Below, one piece after another: positions 56,967 to 64,000 of a DNA stretch of 64,000 nt. Each line of letters opens with the position of its first letter. The stretch's first letter is position 1. The notes under the pieces are model-generated. The model did not search any database, was not told the origin of the DNA, and saw nothing but the letters and a program-made list of their open reading frames with translations. A program made the translations under genes and the position numbers. This DNA is from Actinacidiphila glaucinigra. GTDB lineage: Bacteria > Actinomycetota > Actinomycetes > Streptomycetales > Streptomycetaceae. The stretch spans positions 248,001-312,000 of the forward strand of contig NZ_FZOF01000007.1 of the NCBI RefSeq assembly GCF_900188405.1, written 5' to 3'.

Positions 56967-57944
56967 ATGGCCCAGGCGAGCACCCAGGCAGACACCGGGG
57001 CGGGCACCGGCGCGGACGGCCGTGCGGGCACCGCGGGCGCGTGGCGAGGGCGTCGCGGCGCACCGTCCGAGCGGCCCGCGGGCCGGCGGCACTCCTCCGA
57101 CCGGCCCCGGCGCAGTGTCCTGCTCACCGTCCTGACCGCCCTGGTCGCGGTCTACACCCTGGTCCCGCTGGCCTGGCTGCTGATCAGCGCGACCAAGACC
57201 CAGAAGAGCCTGCTGGACTCCTTCGGGCTGTGGTTCAGCGGTGACTTCGCGCTGTGGGACAACATCCAGCAGACCCTGACCTACGACGACCACATCTTCG
57301 TGCGCTGGCTGCTCAACACCCTGCTGTACGTGGCGCTGGGCGCGGGCGGCGCGACCTTCCTGGCCGTGCTGGGCGGCTACGGCCTGGCGAAGTTCGACTT
57401 CCCGGGCAGGCGGGGGGTCTTCGCGGTGGTGATCGGCGCGGTCGCCGTTCCGGGTGCCGCGCTGGCCGTGCCGACGTTCCTGATGTTCAGCAAGATGGGC
57501 CTGACGAACACCCCGTGGGCGGTGATCGTGCCCTCGCTGATCTCGCCGTTCGGCCTCTACCTGATGTGGGTCTTCGCCTCCGAGGCGATCCCCGACGAGC
57601 TGCTGGAGGCCGCCCGGGTCGACGGCTCGGGGGAGATCCGCACCTTCTTCAGGATCGGCCTGCCGCTGTTGGGACCCGGCATCGTCACCGTGCTGCTCTT
57701 CACCGTGGTCGCGACGTGGAACAACTACTTCCTGCCGCTGATCATGATCAAGGACCCGGACTGGTACCCCCTCACCCTGGGCCTGAACGCCTGGAACGCC
57801 CAGGCCGCCACCGCGGGCGGGCAGCCGGTGTTCAACCTGGTGGTCACCGGCTCGCTGCTGACCATCGTGCCGCTCGTCGCGGCCTTCCTGCTCCTGCAGC
57901 GCTTCTGGCAGACCGGGCTCGCCGCGGGCAGCGTCAAGGAATGA
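56967..57944 (+). CDS. Sugar ABC transporter permease, MalG type
   Basis: 325 residues. The N-terminal 45 residues are Gly/Ala/Arg-rich, then six helices. IPDELLEAARVDGSGEIRTF is the EAA loop. PLAWLLISATKTQKSLLDS is typical of the MalG group. ATG at 56967 follows AAGGAGG and lies 2 bases after the first permease stop. Works with the 56044 permease and the 58061 binding protein. Confidence 0.92.
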   Translation: MAQASTQADTGAGTGADGRAGTAGAWRGRRGAPSERPAGRRHSSDRPRRSVLLTVLTALVAVYTLVPLAWLLISATKTQKSLLDSFGLWFSGDFALWDNIQQTLTYDDHIFVRWLLNTLLYVALGAGGATFLAVLGGYGLAKFDFPGRRGVFAVVIGAVAVPGAALAVPTFLMFSKMGLTNTPWAVIVPSLISPFGLYLMWVFASEAIPDELLEAARVDGSGEIRTFFRIGLPLLGPGIVTVLLFTVVATWNNYFLPLIMIKDPDWYPLTLGLNAWNAQAATAGGQPVFNLVVTGSLLTIVPLVAAFLLLQRFWQTGLAAGSVKE

Positions 57945-58060
57945 TCACCGGCGCCGCCGCGGCGCCGTACCCATCCTCCCCCTGCGGTCCGCCGCCCGGC
58001 ACAGCAGTGCCGCGGCGACGGGCGGTGCCGCAGACCATCACCACAACGAAGTGAGATGCG

Positions 58061-59404
58061 ATGACGAACAAGCCACTGCGCCGTTCGGCGCAGGCGATCG
58101 CGGTGCTCTGCGCGGCGGCGCTGTCCCTGACCGCCTGCGGTTCCTCCGACGACTCCGGCTCGGGAGCCAAGGCCGCCGACGCGGGCAGCGTCGAGGCGGC
58201 GCTGAAGAAGGGCGGCACGGTGACGGTGTGGGCGTGGGAGCCGACGCTGAAGCAGGTGGTGACCGACTTCCAGGCGAAGTACCCCAAGGTCAAGGTGAAG
58301 CTGGTCAACGCTGGCACGGGCAACGACCAGTACACGGCGCTGCAGAACGCGGTGCAGGCCGGTTCCGGGGCGCCGGACGTGGCGCAGATCGAGTACTACG
58401 CGCTGAGCCAGTTCGCGCTCGGCAAGTCCGTCACGGACCTGAGCGCGTACGGTGCCAAGGACCTGTCCAAGGCGTACTCGCCGGGCCCGTGGAACTCCGT
58501 CGCCGTCAACGGCGGGGTGTACGCGCTGCCGATGGACTCGGGGCCGATGGCGATGTTCTTCAACAAGAAGGTCCTCGACAAGTACAAGATCGCGGTCCCC
58601 ACGACCTGGGACGAGTACCTGACCGCGGCCCGGGCGCTGCACAAGGCCGACCCGAAGGCGTACATCACCAACGACACCGGTGACGCCGGGTTCGTCACCA
58701 GCCTGATCTGGCAGGCCGGCGGCCACCCGTACACGGTGGACGGCACCAAGGTGAACGTCGACTTCGGCGACGCGGGCACCAAGAAGTTCACCGAGGTGTG
58801 GCAGAAGCTGATCTCCGAGAAGCTCCTGGCGCCGATCACGTCCTGGAGCGACCAGTGGTACAAGGGCCTGGCCGACGGCACCATCGCCACGCTGTCGACG
58901 GGTGCCTGGATGCCCGCCAACTTCGTCTCCGGCGTGCCCTCCGCGTCCGGTGACTGGCGTGCCGCGCCGCTTCCGCAGTGGCAGGCGGGGCAGACCGCCA
59001 GCGCCGAGAACGGCGGCAGCTCGCTGGCGGTGATGGAGGCGGCCAAGGACAAGCCGCTGGCCTACGCCTTCGTGAAGTACGCGAACAAGGACGCCGGTGT
59101 GCAGGCCCGTATCAAGGGCGGTGCCTTCCCGGCCACGACCGCGGACCTCAACTCCCAGGCGTTCCTGGACACCGAGTTCCCCTACTTCGGCGGCCAGAAG
59201 GCCAACGAGATCTTCGCGAAGTCGGCCGGGAACGTCGCCAAGGGCTGGTCGTACCTGCCGTACCAGGTGTACGCCAACTCGGTCTTCAACGACACCGTCG
59301 GCAAGGCCTATGTGTCCTCCACGCCGCTGTCCGACGCCCTCGGCACCTGGCAGGAGGCCTCGGTGAAGTACGGCAAGGACCAGGGCTTCAGCGTCGGCGG
59401 CTGA
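58061..59404 (+). CDS. Sugar-binding lipoprotein of the ABC importer
   Basis: 447 residues. A lipoprotein signal ends at LSLTACGS, with Cys26 as the lipid attachment site. WAWEPTLKQVVTDFQAKYP and FLDTEFPYFGGQ are typical of family 1 solute-binding proteins. It captures the sugar outside the membrane. It is last in the operon, where such genes are often first, and is followed by a strong terminator. The neighbouring GH35 enzyme suggests a beta-galactoside ligand. Confidence 0.93.
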   Translation: MTNKPLRRSAQAIAVLCAAALSLTACGSSDDSGSGAKAADAGSVEAALKKGGTVTVWAWEPTLKQVVTDFQAKYPKVKVKLVNAGTGNDQYTALQNAVQAGSGAPDVAQIEYYALSQFALGKSVTDLSAYGAKDLSKAYSPGPWNSVAVNGGVYALPMDSGPMAMFFNKKVLDKYKIAVPTTWDEYLTAARALHKADPKAYITNDTGDAGFVTSLIWQAGGHPYTVDGTKVNVDFGDAGTKKFTEVWQKLISEKLLAPITSWSDQWYKGLADGTIATLSTGAWMPANFVSGVPSASGDWRAAPLPQWQAGQTASAENGGSSLAVMEAAKDKPLAYAFVKYANKDAGVQARIKGGAFPATTADLNSQAFLDTEFPYFGGQKANEIFAKSAGNVAKGWSYLPYQVYANSVFNDTVGKAYVSSTPLSDALGTWQEASVKYGKDQGFSVGG

Positions 59405-59475
59405 CGCCCCGCCGCGACCTTCGGCCGGCGCCCGCGCGCTTCCCTCGGCAGGGGGCGGCGGCGCCGGCCCGGGGG

Positions 59476-59498
59476 CCCGCGGACCGCCGGTCCGCGGG
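59476..59498 (+). terminator. Terminator of the sugar importer operon
   Basis: CCCGCGGACC (59476-59485), loop GCC, GGTCCGCGGG (59489-59498): a perfect 10-bp stem 72 bases after the lipoprotein gene. TAGACT at 59509-59514 just beyond it could be the -10 box for the LacI gene. Confidence 0.7.
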
Positions 59499-59532
59499 GC
59501 TCGGCCCCCTAGACTTCTGACCACCAACGGCT

Positions 59533-60615
59533 GTGAAACGTATGAGGTGTACGACGCACGTGGACGGGACCGTACAGAGCTCGGCGGCGGGCGCGCGGCG
59601 GCGGCGGCGCGGTGCGTCGATGGCCGACGTGGCCAAGCTGGCGGGCGTCTCGGCGCAGACCGTCTCCCGGGTCTCCAACGGCTTCCCCGGGGTGCTGGAG
59701 GAGACCCGGCAGCAGGTGCTGGCCGCGATGAAGGAGCTCGGCTACCGGCCCAACAGCGCGGCCCGCGCGCTCAAGCGGGGCGAGTTCCGCACCATCGGCG
59801 TCATCCTGTTCAACCTCTCCAGCACCGGCAACATGCGCACCCTGGAGGCCGTGGCCTCCTCCGCGGCCCGCGAGGGCTACGCCACGACGCTGCTGCCGGT
59901 GACCGCGCCCACGCGGGACGGGGTGCAGGGGGCGTTCACCCGGCTCGGTGAGCTGGCCGTGGACGGCGTCGTCATGATCATGGAGGTCCATCTGCTGGAC
60001 GCGATGACGGTGGCCCTGCCGCCGACCGCGCCCGTGGTCGTGGTGGACTCCGACGCCGGCGACCGGTACTGCGTGGTCGACACCGACCAGGCCAGCGGTG
60101 CCCGGGCGGCCGTGGAGCACCTGCTGGGCCTCGGCCACGGCACGGTGCGGCACATCGCTGGGCCGAAGGAGTCGTTCGCCGCCGAGCGCCGGGTGGGTGC
60201 GTGGCGGGCGGCGCTGGAGGCGGCCGGGCGCGAGGTGCCGCCGCTGCTGCGCGGTGACTGGTCCGCGGAGTCCGGCTACGCGGCCGGGCTGCGGATCGCC
60301 GCGGACCCCGGCTGCACGGCGGTGTTCGTCGCCAACGACCAGATGGCCCTCGGGCTGCTGCGCGCGCTGAGCGAGCACGGCCGGCGGGTGCCGGAGGACG
60401 TCAGCGTCGTGGGCTTCGACGACATCCCCGAGGCCGCCTCGTACATGCCGCCGCTGACGACGATCCACCAGGACTTCGCCGAGGTCGGCCGGCGCTGCGT
60501 CGACGGGGTGCTGCGGCAGATCCGCAACGACGAGGCGGAGCGGGGCACCACGCTGGTGCCCACCGGTCTGGTCGTGCGCGGCAGCACCGCGGCCCCTCCG
60601 CCGCGGAGCCGCTGA
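59533..60615 (+). CDS. LacI family regulator of the galactoside locus
   Basis: 360 residues. Helix-turn-helix and hinge (about 30-85): SMADVAKLAGVSAQTVSRVS, RPNSAARALKRG; then the periplasmic-binding-like ligand domain. FVANDQMALGLLRAL and VVGFDDIPEAASYMPPLTT are family motifs. The start is uncertain: GTG 59533, ATG 59542 or GTG 59560, none with a strong site. It lies between the importer operon and GH35, and LacI-type sites precede both. Confidence 0.92.
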   Translation: MKRMRCTTHVDGTVQSSAAGARRRRRGASMADVAKLAGVSAQTVSRVSNGFPGVLEETRQQVLAAMKELGYRPNSAARALKRGEFRTIGVILFNLSSTGNMRTLEAVASSAAREGYATTLLPVTAPTRDGVQGAFTRLGELAVDGVVMIMEVHLLDAMTVALPPTAPVVVVDSDAGDRYCVVDTDQASGARAAVEHLLGLGHGTVRHIAGPKESFAAERRVGAWRAALEAAGREVPPLLRGDWSAESGYAAGLRIAADPGCTAVFVANDQMALGLLRALSEHGRRVPEDVSVVGFDDIPEAASYMPPLTTIHQDFAEVGRRCVDGVLRQIRNDEAERGTTLVPTGLVVRGSTAAPPPRSR

Positions 60616-60660
60616 CGGCACCCCCCGCCCGGCCGTCCGTCATCGCCCACCCCGTCATGG

Positions 60661-60672
60661 CAACGCAAACAT
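60661..60672 (+). promoter_or_regulatory. LacI-type half operator before GH35
   Basis: CAACGCAAACAT is the reverse complement of ATGTTTGCGTTG, sharing ATGTTTGCGT with the operator at 55940-55949. It lies about 95 bases before the GH35 start, consistent with co-regulation by the same LacI protein. Confidence 0.6.
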
Positions 60673-60764
60673 CCCGTCACGGGATGGCCCGCCCCACATC
60701 CGGCGCGGACCCCGTGACCGCACCGCACGCACCAGAAACCAACTCCACTGGAGGAGCACGGCCC

Positions 60765-62513
60765 ATGCCCGTACTGCGGATCGAAGGGAACGAATTCCGC
60801 CTCGGCGGCGAGCCGTTCCGCATCATCTCCGGTGGCCTGCACTACTTCCGCGTCCACCCCGGCCAGTGGCGCGACCGGCTGCGCAAGGCACGGCTGCTCG
60901 GACTCAACACCGTCGACACCTACGTGCCGTGGAACCTCCACCAGCCGCGGCCGCGGACCTTCCGCAGCGACGACGGCCTGGACCTGCCCGCCTTCCTGGA
61001 ACTCGCCCAGCAGGAGGGTCTGCACGTACTGCTGCGCCCCGGCCCCTACATCTGCGCCGAGTGGGAGGGCGGCGGACTGCCGTCCTGGCTGCTCGCGACC
61101 CCCGGCATCGGGCTGCGCACCGCCGACCCCCGCTACCTGGAGGCGGTCGACGACTACCTGGACCGGCTGCTGCCGCTGGTCGTGCCCTACCTGGCCACCA
61201 ACGGGGGACCCGTCCTGGCGGTGCAGGTCGAGAACGAGTACGGCGCCTACGGCGAGGACCCCGTCTATCTGACGCACCTTCAGGAACGGCTGCGGCAGGG
61301 CGGCGTGGACGTCCCCCTGTTCACCTGCGACCAGCCCGCCGACCTGGCCCGCGGCAGCATCCCCGGCGTCCTGTCCACCGTCAACTTCGGCAGCCGCCCC
61401 GCGCAGGGCCTGGCCGCGCTGCGCGCGCACCAGGGCGACGGGCCGCTGATGTGCACCGAGTTCTGGAACGGCTGGTTCGACCGGTGGGGCGGTGTGCACG
61501 TCCTCCGCGACGCCGGGTCGGCCGCCGCCGACCTCGACGAGATGCTGTCGGCCGGCGCGAGCGTGAACCTGTACATGTTCCACGGCGGGACCAACTTCGG
61601 CTTCACCAACGGCGCCAACGACAAGCACACCTACCGCCCCACCATCACCTCCTACGACTACGACGCGCCCCTGGACGAGGCCGGCGACATCACCCCCAAG
61701 TACCTCGCCTTCCGCGACGTCCTCGCCCGGCACACCACCGTCCCCGACGAGCCCCTGCCCGAGCCGTCCAAGAAGCTCAACCTGCTCGGCGTCCGGCTCA
61801 CCGGGAACACCCCGCTGCTCGGCTCCGCCGGCCGTCTCGGCGAGGCCGTGACGGGGCCGCGCCCGCTGACCATGGAGGAGCTCGGCCAGGACTTCGGCTT
61901 TGTGCTGTACGAGACCGAGCTGCGCGAACCCGGCCCCACCCTGCTGCACTTCGCCGGGATCGCGGACCGGGCGCAGGTCTTCCTCGACGGCGCCGCCGCC
62001 GGAGTCCTCGAACGCGAACAGCACGAGGCCGCCCTGGCCGTCACGGTGCCCGACGGCGGGGCGACGCTGGCCGTCCTCGTCGAGAACCAGGGCCGCGTCA
62101 ACTACGGGCAGGGCATCCACGACCGCAAGGGCCTCACCGGCGCCGTCACCGCGGGCGGCACCGAACTGACCGGCTGGAGCAGCACGCCGCTGCCCCTGGA
62201 CGACCTGTCGGGCCTCACCTTCACCACCGGCGGCCCGCAGCCCGTGGGGCCCACGTTCCACCGCGGGGAGTTCGAGGTCGAGGGGCCCGCCGACACGTAC
62301 CTGGACCTGACCGGCTGGACCAAGGGCAACGCCTGGATCAACGGCTTCGCTCTCGGCCGCCACTGGTCGCGCGGCCCGCAGCGCCGCCTGTACGTCCCGG
62401 GCCCGGTCCTGCGGCCGGGCACGAACGAACTCGTCGTCCTCGAACTCCACGCGACCGCCCGCGCGACGGTCGACCTGCGCGACACCCCCGACCTGGGGCC
62501 CACCGAGGAATGA
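60765..62513 (+). CDS. Cytoplasmic GH35 beta-galactosidase
   Basis: 582 residues. Catalytic TIM barrel (about 5-320), then beta domains. VQVENEYGAYG holds the acid/base Glu158 and MCTEFWNGWFDRWGG the nucleophile Glu232; both are intact. ISGGLHYFRVHPGQWRDRL is the family N-terminal signature. There is no signal peptide, so it acts on galactosides after import. ATG at 60765 follows GGAGGAG; a longer frame from 60657 would cover the LacI-type site and is unlikely. Confidence 0.94.
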   Translation: MPVLRIEGNEFRLGGEPFRIISGGLHYFRVHPGQWRDRLRKARLLGLNTVDTYVPWNLHQPRPRTFRSDDGLDLPAFLELAQQEGLHVLLRPGPYICAEWEGGGLPSWLLATPGIGLRTADPRYLEAVDDYLDRLLPLVVPYLATNGGPVLAVQVENEYGAYGEDPVYLTHLQERLRQGGVDVPLFTCDQPADLARGSIPGVLSTVNFGSRPAQGLAALRAHQGDGPLMCTEFWNGWFDRWGGVHVLRDAGSAAADLDEMLSAGASVNLYMFHGGTNFGFTNGANDKHTYRPTITSYDYDAPLDEAGDITPKYLAFRDVLARHTTVPDEPLPEPSKKLNLLGVRLTGNTPLLGSAGRLGEAVTGPRPLTMEELGQDFGFVLYETELREPGPTLLHFAGIADRAQVFLDGAAAGVLEREQHEAALAVTVPDGGATLAVLVENQGRVNYGQGIHDRKGLTGAVTAGGTELTGWSSTPLPLDDLSGLTFTTGGPQPVGPTFHRGEFEVEGPADTYLDLTGWTKGNAWINGFALGRHWSRGPQRRLYVPGPVLRPGTNELVVLELHATARATVDLRDTPDLGPTEE

Positions 62514-62560
62514 CCGGGGGGACGGCCAGGCAATGACCAGGGCCTGAGTGCAGGCACCGT

Positions 62561-62588
62561 ACCGCCGCCCGGCACCCCGGGCGGCGGT
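62561..62588. terminator. Bidirectional terminator after GH35
   Basis: ACCGCCGCCCGG (62561-62572), loop CACC, CCGGGCGGCGGT (62577-62588): a perfect 12-bp stem between convergent genes. Confidence 0.75.
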
Positions 62589-62603
62589 GCGGTGCGCCGG
62601 TGT

Positions 62604-63098
62604 TCATCTGCCGCGGGGCAGACGCAGCATCAGCCACAGGTCGGCGGACTCGGCCCACGACCGGACACGGCCGGCGAAGCGGCGGACGGTGGAACGGCGC
62701 AGGGTGCACAGCCAGACGTAGGCGCCCAGGGACACACACAGGCTCGCCCAGGTCTGCCACCACAGGAACGGCGGCGCGATCCCGGAGCCGAAGCCGGCGA
62801 GCAGACCGAGCACCCAGGCGAGTGCTCCCGCGGCGGCGACGGCGACGACGCCCGCCCCGCGCGCACGGCCCCGGGCCGCCCGGCGCGAGGCCACCGCCCC
62901 GACCGGGATCTGCACGAGGACGTGGACGGCCACGATCCACAGCAGCAGCGCGAAGGTCTGCCCGTAGGAGAAGTCCGGACCGCTCGCGGAGAGCAGCGCG
63001 GCGAAGCCCACCACGAGGAGCACGCCGCTCAGATGCATCGCCGCGACGTTGAGGGGCCCGTGCCACCCCCACGCCCAGCGGCGGTCGTCGTCACTCAC
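62604..63098 (-). CDS. Four-helix membrane protein of unknown function
   Basis: 164 residues with helices at about 15-38, 46-68, 80-105 and 110-130 (AAMHLSGVLLVVGFAALL, FALLLWIVAVHVLVQIP, GVVAVAAAGALAWVLGLLAG). GTG at 63098 follows GGGGGAG. It overlaps the upstream DUF1801 gene by 8 bases, so the two are translationally coupled. Confidence 0.72.
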   Translation of the reverse strand: MSDDDRRWAWGWHGPLNVAAMHLSGVLLVVGFAALLSASGPDFSYGQTFALLLWIVAVHVLVQIPVGAVASRRAARGRARGAGVVAVAAAGALAWVLGLLAGFGSGIAPPFLWWQTWASLCVSLGAYVWLCTLRRSTVRRFAGRVRSWAESADLWLMLRLPRGR

Positions 63099-63465
63099 CG
63101 GTGGTGCTCCCCCCGGGTTCGGCCGCGGTGGCCCTCAGCAGATCGCGCAGCAGACCGAAGTCCATGCGGTCGGGCGTGCGGAACCGAAGACAGCTCTTGC
63201 CCATGTCCTGCCCGGCGAGGCGGTCCTCGAAGGCGGCGCGGACGTCGCCGCGCATGAGGTAGAAGGAGATGTACTGCTTCTGGCTCGCGAAGGCGATCTC
63301 CGCCGTGCCCGCGCGCTCGTAGGCGGGCATGCCGTACGCCATCACCTCGTCGAACCCCGTCAGCTCCGCCCGGCACAGTTCGCGCAGCGTGACCAGCGCC
63401 CGCCGGCGCTCCTCCGGGACCTCGGAGAGGTAGCCGTCGACGTCCGCCGCACCGCTGTGCACCAT
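63091..63465 (-). CDS. DUF1801 (YdhG-like) protein
   Basis: 124 residues. ELTGFDEVMAYGMPAYERAG and FASQKQYISFYLM are typical of the DUF1801 fold, related to frataxin-like YdhG iron proteins. KSCLRFRTPDRMDFGLLRDL is the C-terminal family motif. TAGTCT lies 6 bases before the ATG on the minus strand, a leaderless start. Cotranscribed with the membrane protein. Confidence 0.87.
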   Translation of the reverse strand: MVHSGAADVDGYLSEVPEERRRALVTLRELCRAELTGFDEVMAYGMPAYERAGTAEIAFASQKQYISFYLMRGDVRAAFEDRLAGQDMGKSCLRFRTPDRMDFGLLRDLLRATAAEPGGSTTGE

Positions 63466-63574
63466 GTGGCAAGACTACCCGGCGGGCGCCGGGGACCGCA
63501 GGCCGGCAACCCGCGTGCACCGCACCCGAACCGCGGCAACCGAACGGCGCCCCACCTGGTTGGAACAGGGGTGA

Positions 63575-63612
63575 GGGATTCTCCCCGGCGCACAACCGCC
63601 GGGGAGAATCCC
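63575..63612. repeat. Large perfect inverted repeat (16-bp stem)
   Basis: GGGATTCTCCCCGGCG (63575-63590), loop CACAAC, CGCCGGGGAGAATCCC (63597-63612). It lies in the divergent intergenic region, 68 bases before the next start. No T tract on either side. It could be an operator, a leader structure or a dispersed palindromic element. Confidence 0.8.
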
Positions 63613-63679
63613 CAGGTGCACGTACGCAGGGCGCCGGCCGACGCGCAGACGTCCCGGCGGGTGGAGGGAAGTGAGGAAC

Positions 63680-64000
63680 ATGCGCGCCGCGCCTGACGAG
63701 CAGGGGCACGACACGGAGCAGGTGCTGCGCCGCCTCCTGCGCGACGGGGTGCCGCGGCCCGCCACCCCCACCGACCGCATGACGCAGATCCGGCGGCGTG
63801 TGCGGCGGAGCAGGCGGCGCCGCGCGACAGCCGCCGGCGCGGTGACGGCGGTCGCCGCGGCCGTCGCCTGCGTGGCCCTCGTGCCGGGACTGCGGCCACC
63901 GGGCGGCACGAGGCCACCGGCCGCCGCGCCGGAACGGCAGCACATCCTTCCCACCGCGACGCCCACGCCGCAGTCCACGCAGGCCCTCGTCACGGTCCGC
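63680..64000 (+). CDS. N-terminus of a membrane-anchored protein, cut by the window end
   Basis: 107 codons are visible. A basic segment (RRRVRRSRRRRATAAGA) precedes a helix (AVTAVAAAVACVALVPGL, about 53-70), then a Pro/Thr-rich extracellular start. The pattern of cytoplasmic head, one helix and outside domain is like proteins encoded next to ECF sigma factors, but no sigma gene is in view upstream. ATG at 63680 follows GTGAGGAAC. Confidence 0.75.
   Translation, partial: MRAAPDEQGHDTEQVLRRLLRDGVPRPATPTDRMTQIRRRVRRSRRRRATAAGAVTAVAAAVACVALVPGLRPPGGTRPPAAAPERQHILPTATPTPQSTQALVTVR

Noticed and set aside
60657-60764. N-terminal extension of the GH35 gene
   Set aside because: It would cover the LacI-type operator and has no binding site, whereas ATG 60765 has GGAGGAG and matches the usual family start.

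Overview
The window is a very GC-rich stretch with Streptomyces-type coding: strong G/C bias at third codon positions, GTG and TTG starts, many genes with no leader RNA, two DUF397 proteins, SpoIIE-type phosphatases, GlxA/AraC regulators, DasR-like operators and a sugar ABC operon without its own ATPase. Most of it looks like conserved core chromosome of a Streptomyces or close relative. I see no rRNA, tRNA, insertion sequence, prophage or CRISPR array.

Layout. 1-8.1 kb: an ADP-ribose hydrolase-like protein, a reductase, a PlsC-type acyltransferase, an MFS exporter divergent from its TetR regulator with three operator palindromes between them, then small membrane, hemerythrin, TetR and SRPBCC genes. 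8.2-16.3 kb: housekeeping genes, namely a CtaG-like protein, pfkA, the gatD/murT pair that amidates lipid II, peptide deformylase, and a TetR / acyl-CoA dehydrogenase pair. 16.3-29.5 kb: a FUSC-type membrane protein, a receiver-less winged-helix regulator, an intact PAS-GAF-PP2C-ATPase phosphatase, 6-phosphogluconate dehydrogenase, a second SpoIIE-like protein whose phosphatase domain has lost metal-binding aspartates, a divergent NarL-type two-component system, a uridine-kinase-like protein with a broken P-loop, and an acetyltransferase. 29.5-33.6 kb: polysaccharide attack and cell wall, with a candidate small RNA, an AA10 lytic polysaccharide monooxygenase, a short-chain dehydrogenase, a secreted GH16-CBM13 glucanase and an L,D-transpeptidase. 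DasR-like sites precede both the monooxygenase and the glucanase.

33.7-47.1 kb: threonine aldolase, a DMT transporter preceded by a 17-codon leaderless mini-gene, a LexA-box-controlled Y-family polymerase relative that lacks catalytic acids and apparently the fingers, tandem duplicated DUF397 genes, a CobW GTPase, two GlxA-like regulators, an HD-domain protein, an anti-sigma-type ATPase, a phosphoesterase and an FtsK-like membrane ATPase with an atypical P-loop. 47.1-50.9 kb: an AT-richer intergenic region, then an ankyrin-zwf-opcA operon; a GtrA-type gene runs antisense into opcA for about 0.5 kb. 50.9-53.2 kb is loosely packed and may contain decayed genes around a DUF4328 protein. 53.2-55.8 kb: an FtsX-type permease without an ATPase partner, preceded by a coupled 39-codon ORF. 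55.9-62.5 kb: a galactoside-use locus (two permeases, binding lipoprotein, LacI regulator, GH35 beta-galactosidase) with matching LacI-type operators before the permeases and the glycosidase. The end holds a DUF1801/membrane pair, a large hairpin and the start of a membrane-anchored protein.

The genes combine central sugar metabolism (pfkA, gnd, zwf, opcA), cell-wall chemistry (gatD/murT, L,D-transpeptidase) and carbohydrate foraging (AA10, GH16, GH35). All calls come from reading the sequence; no database search was run.
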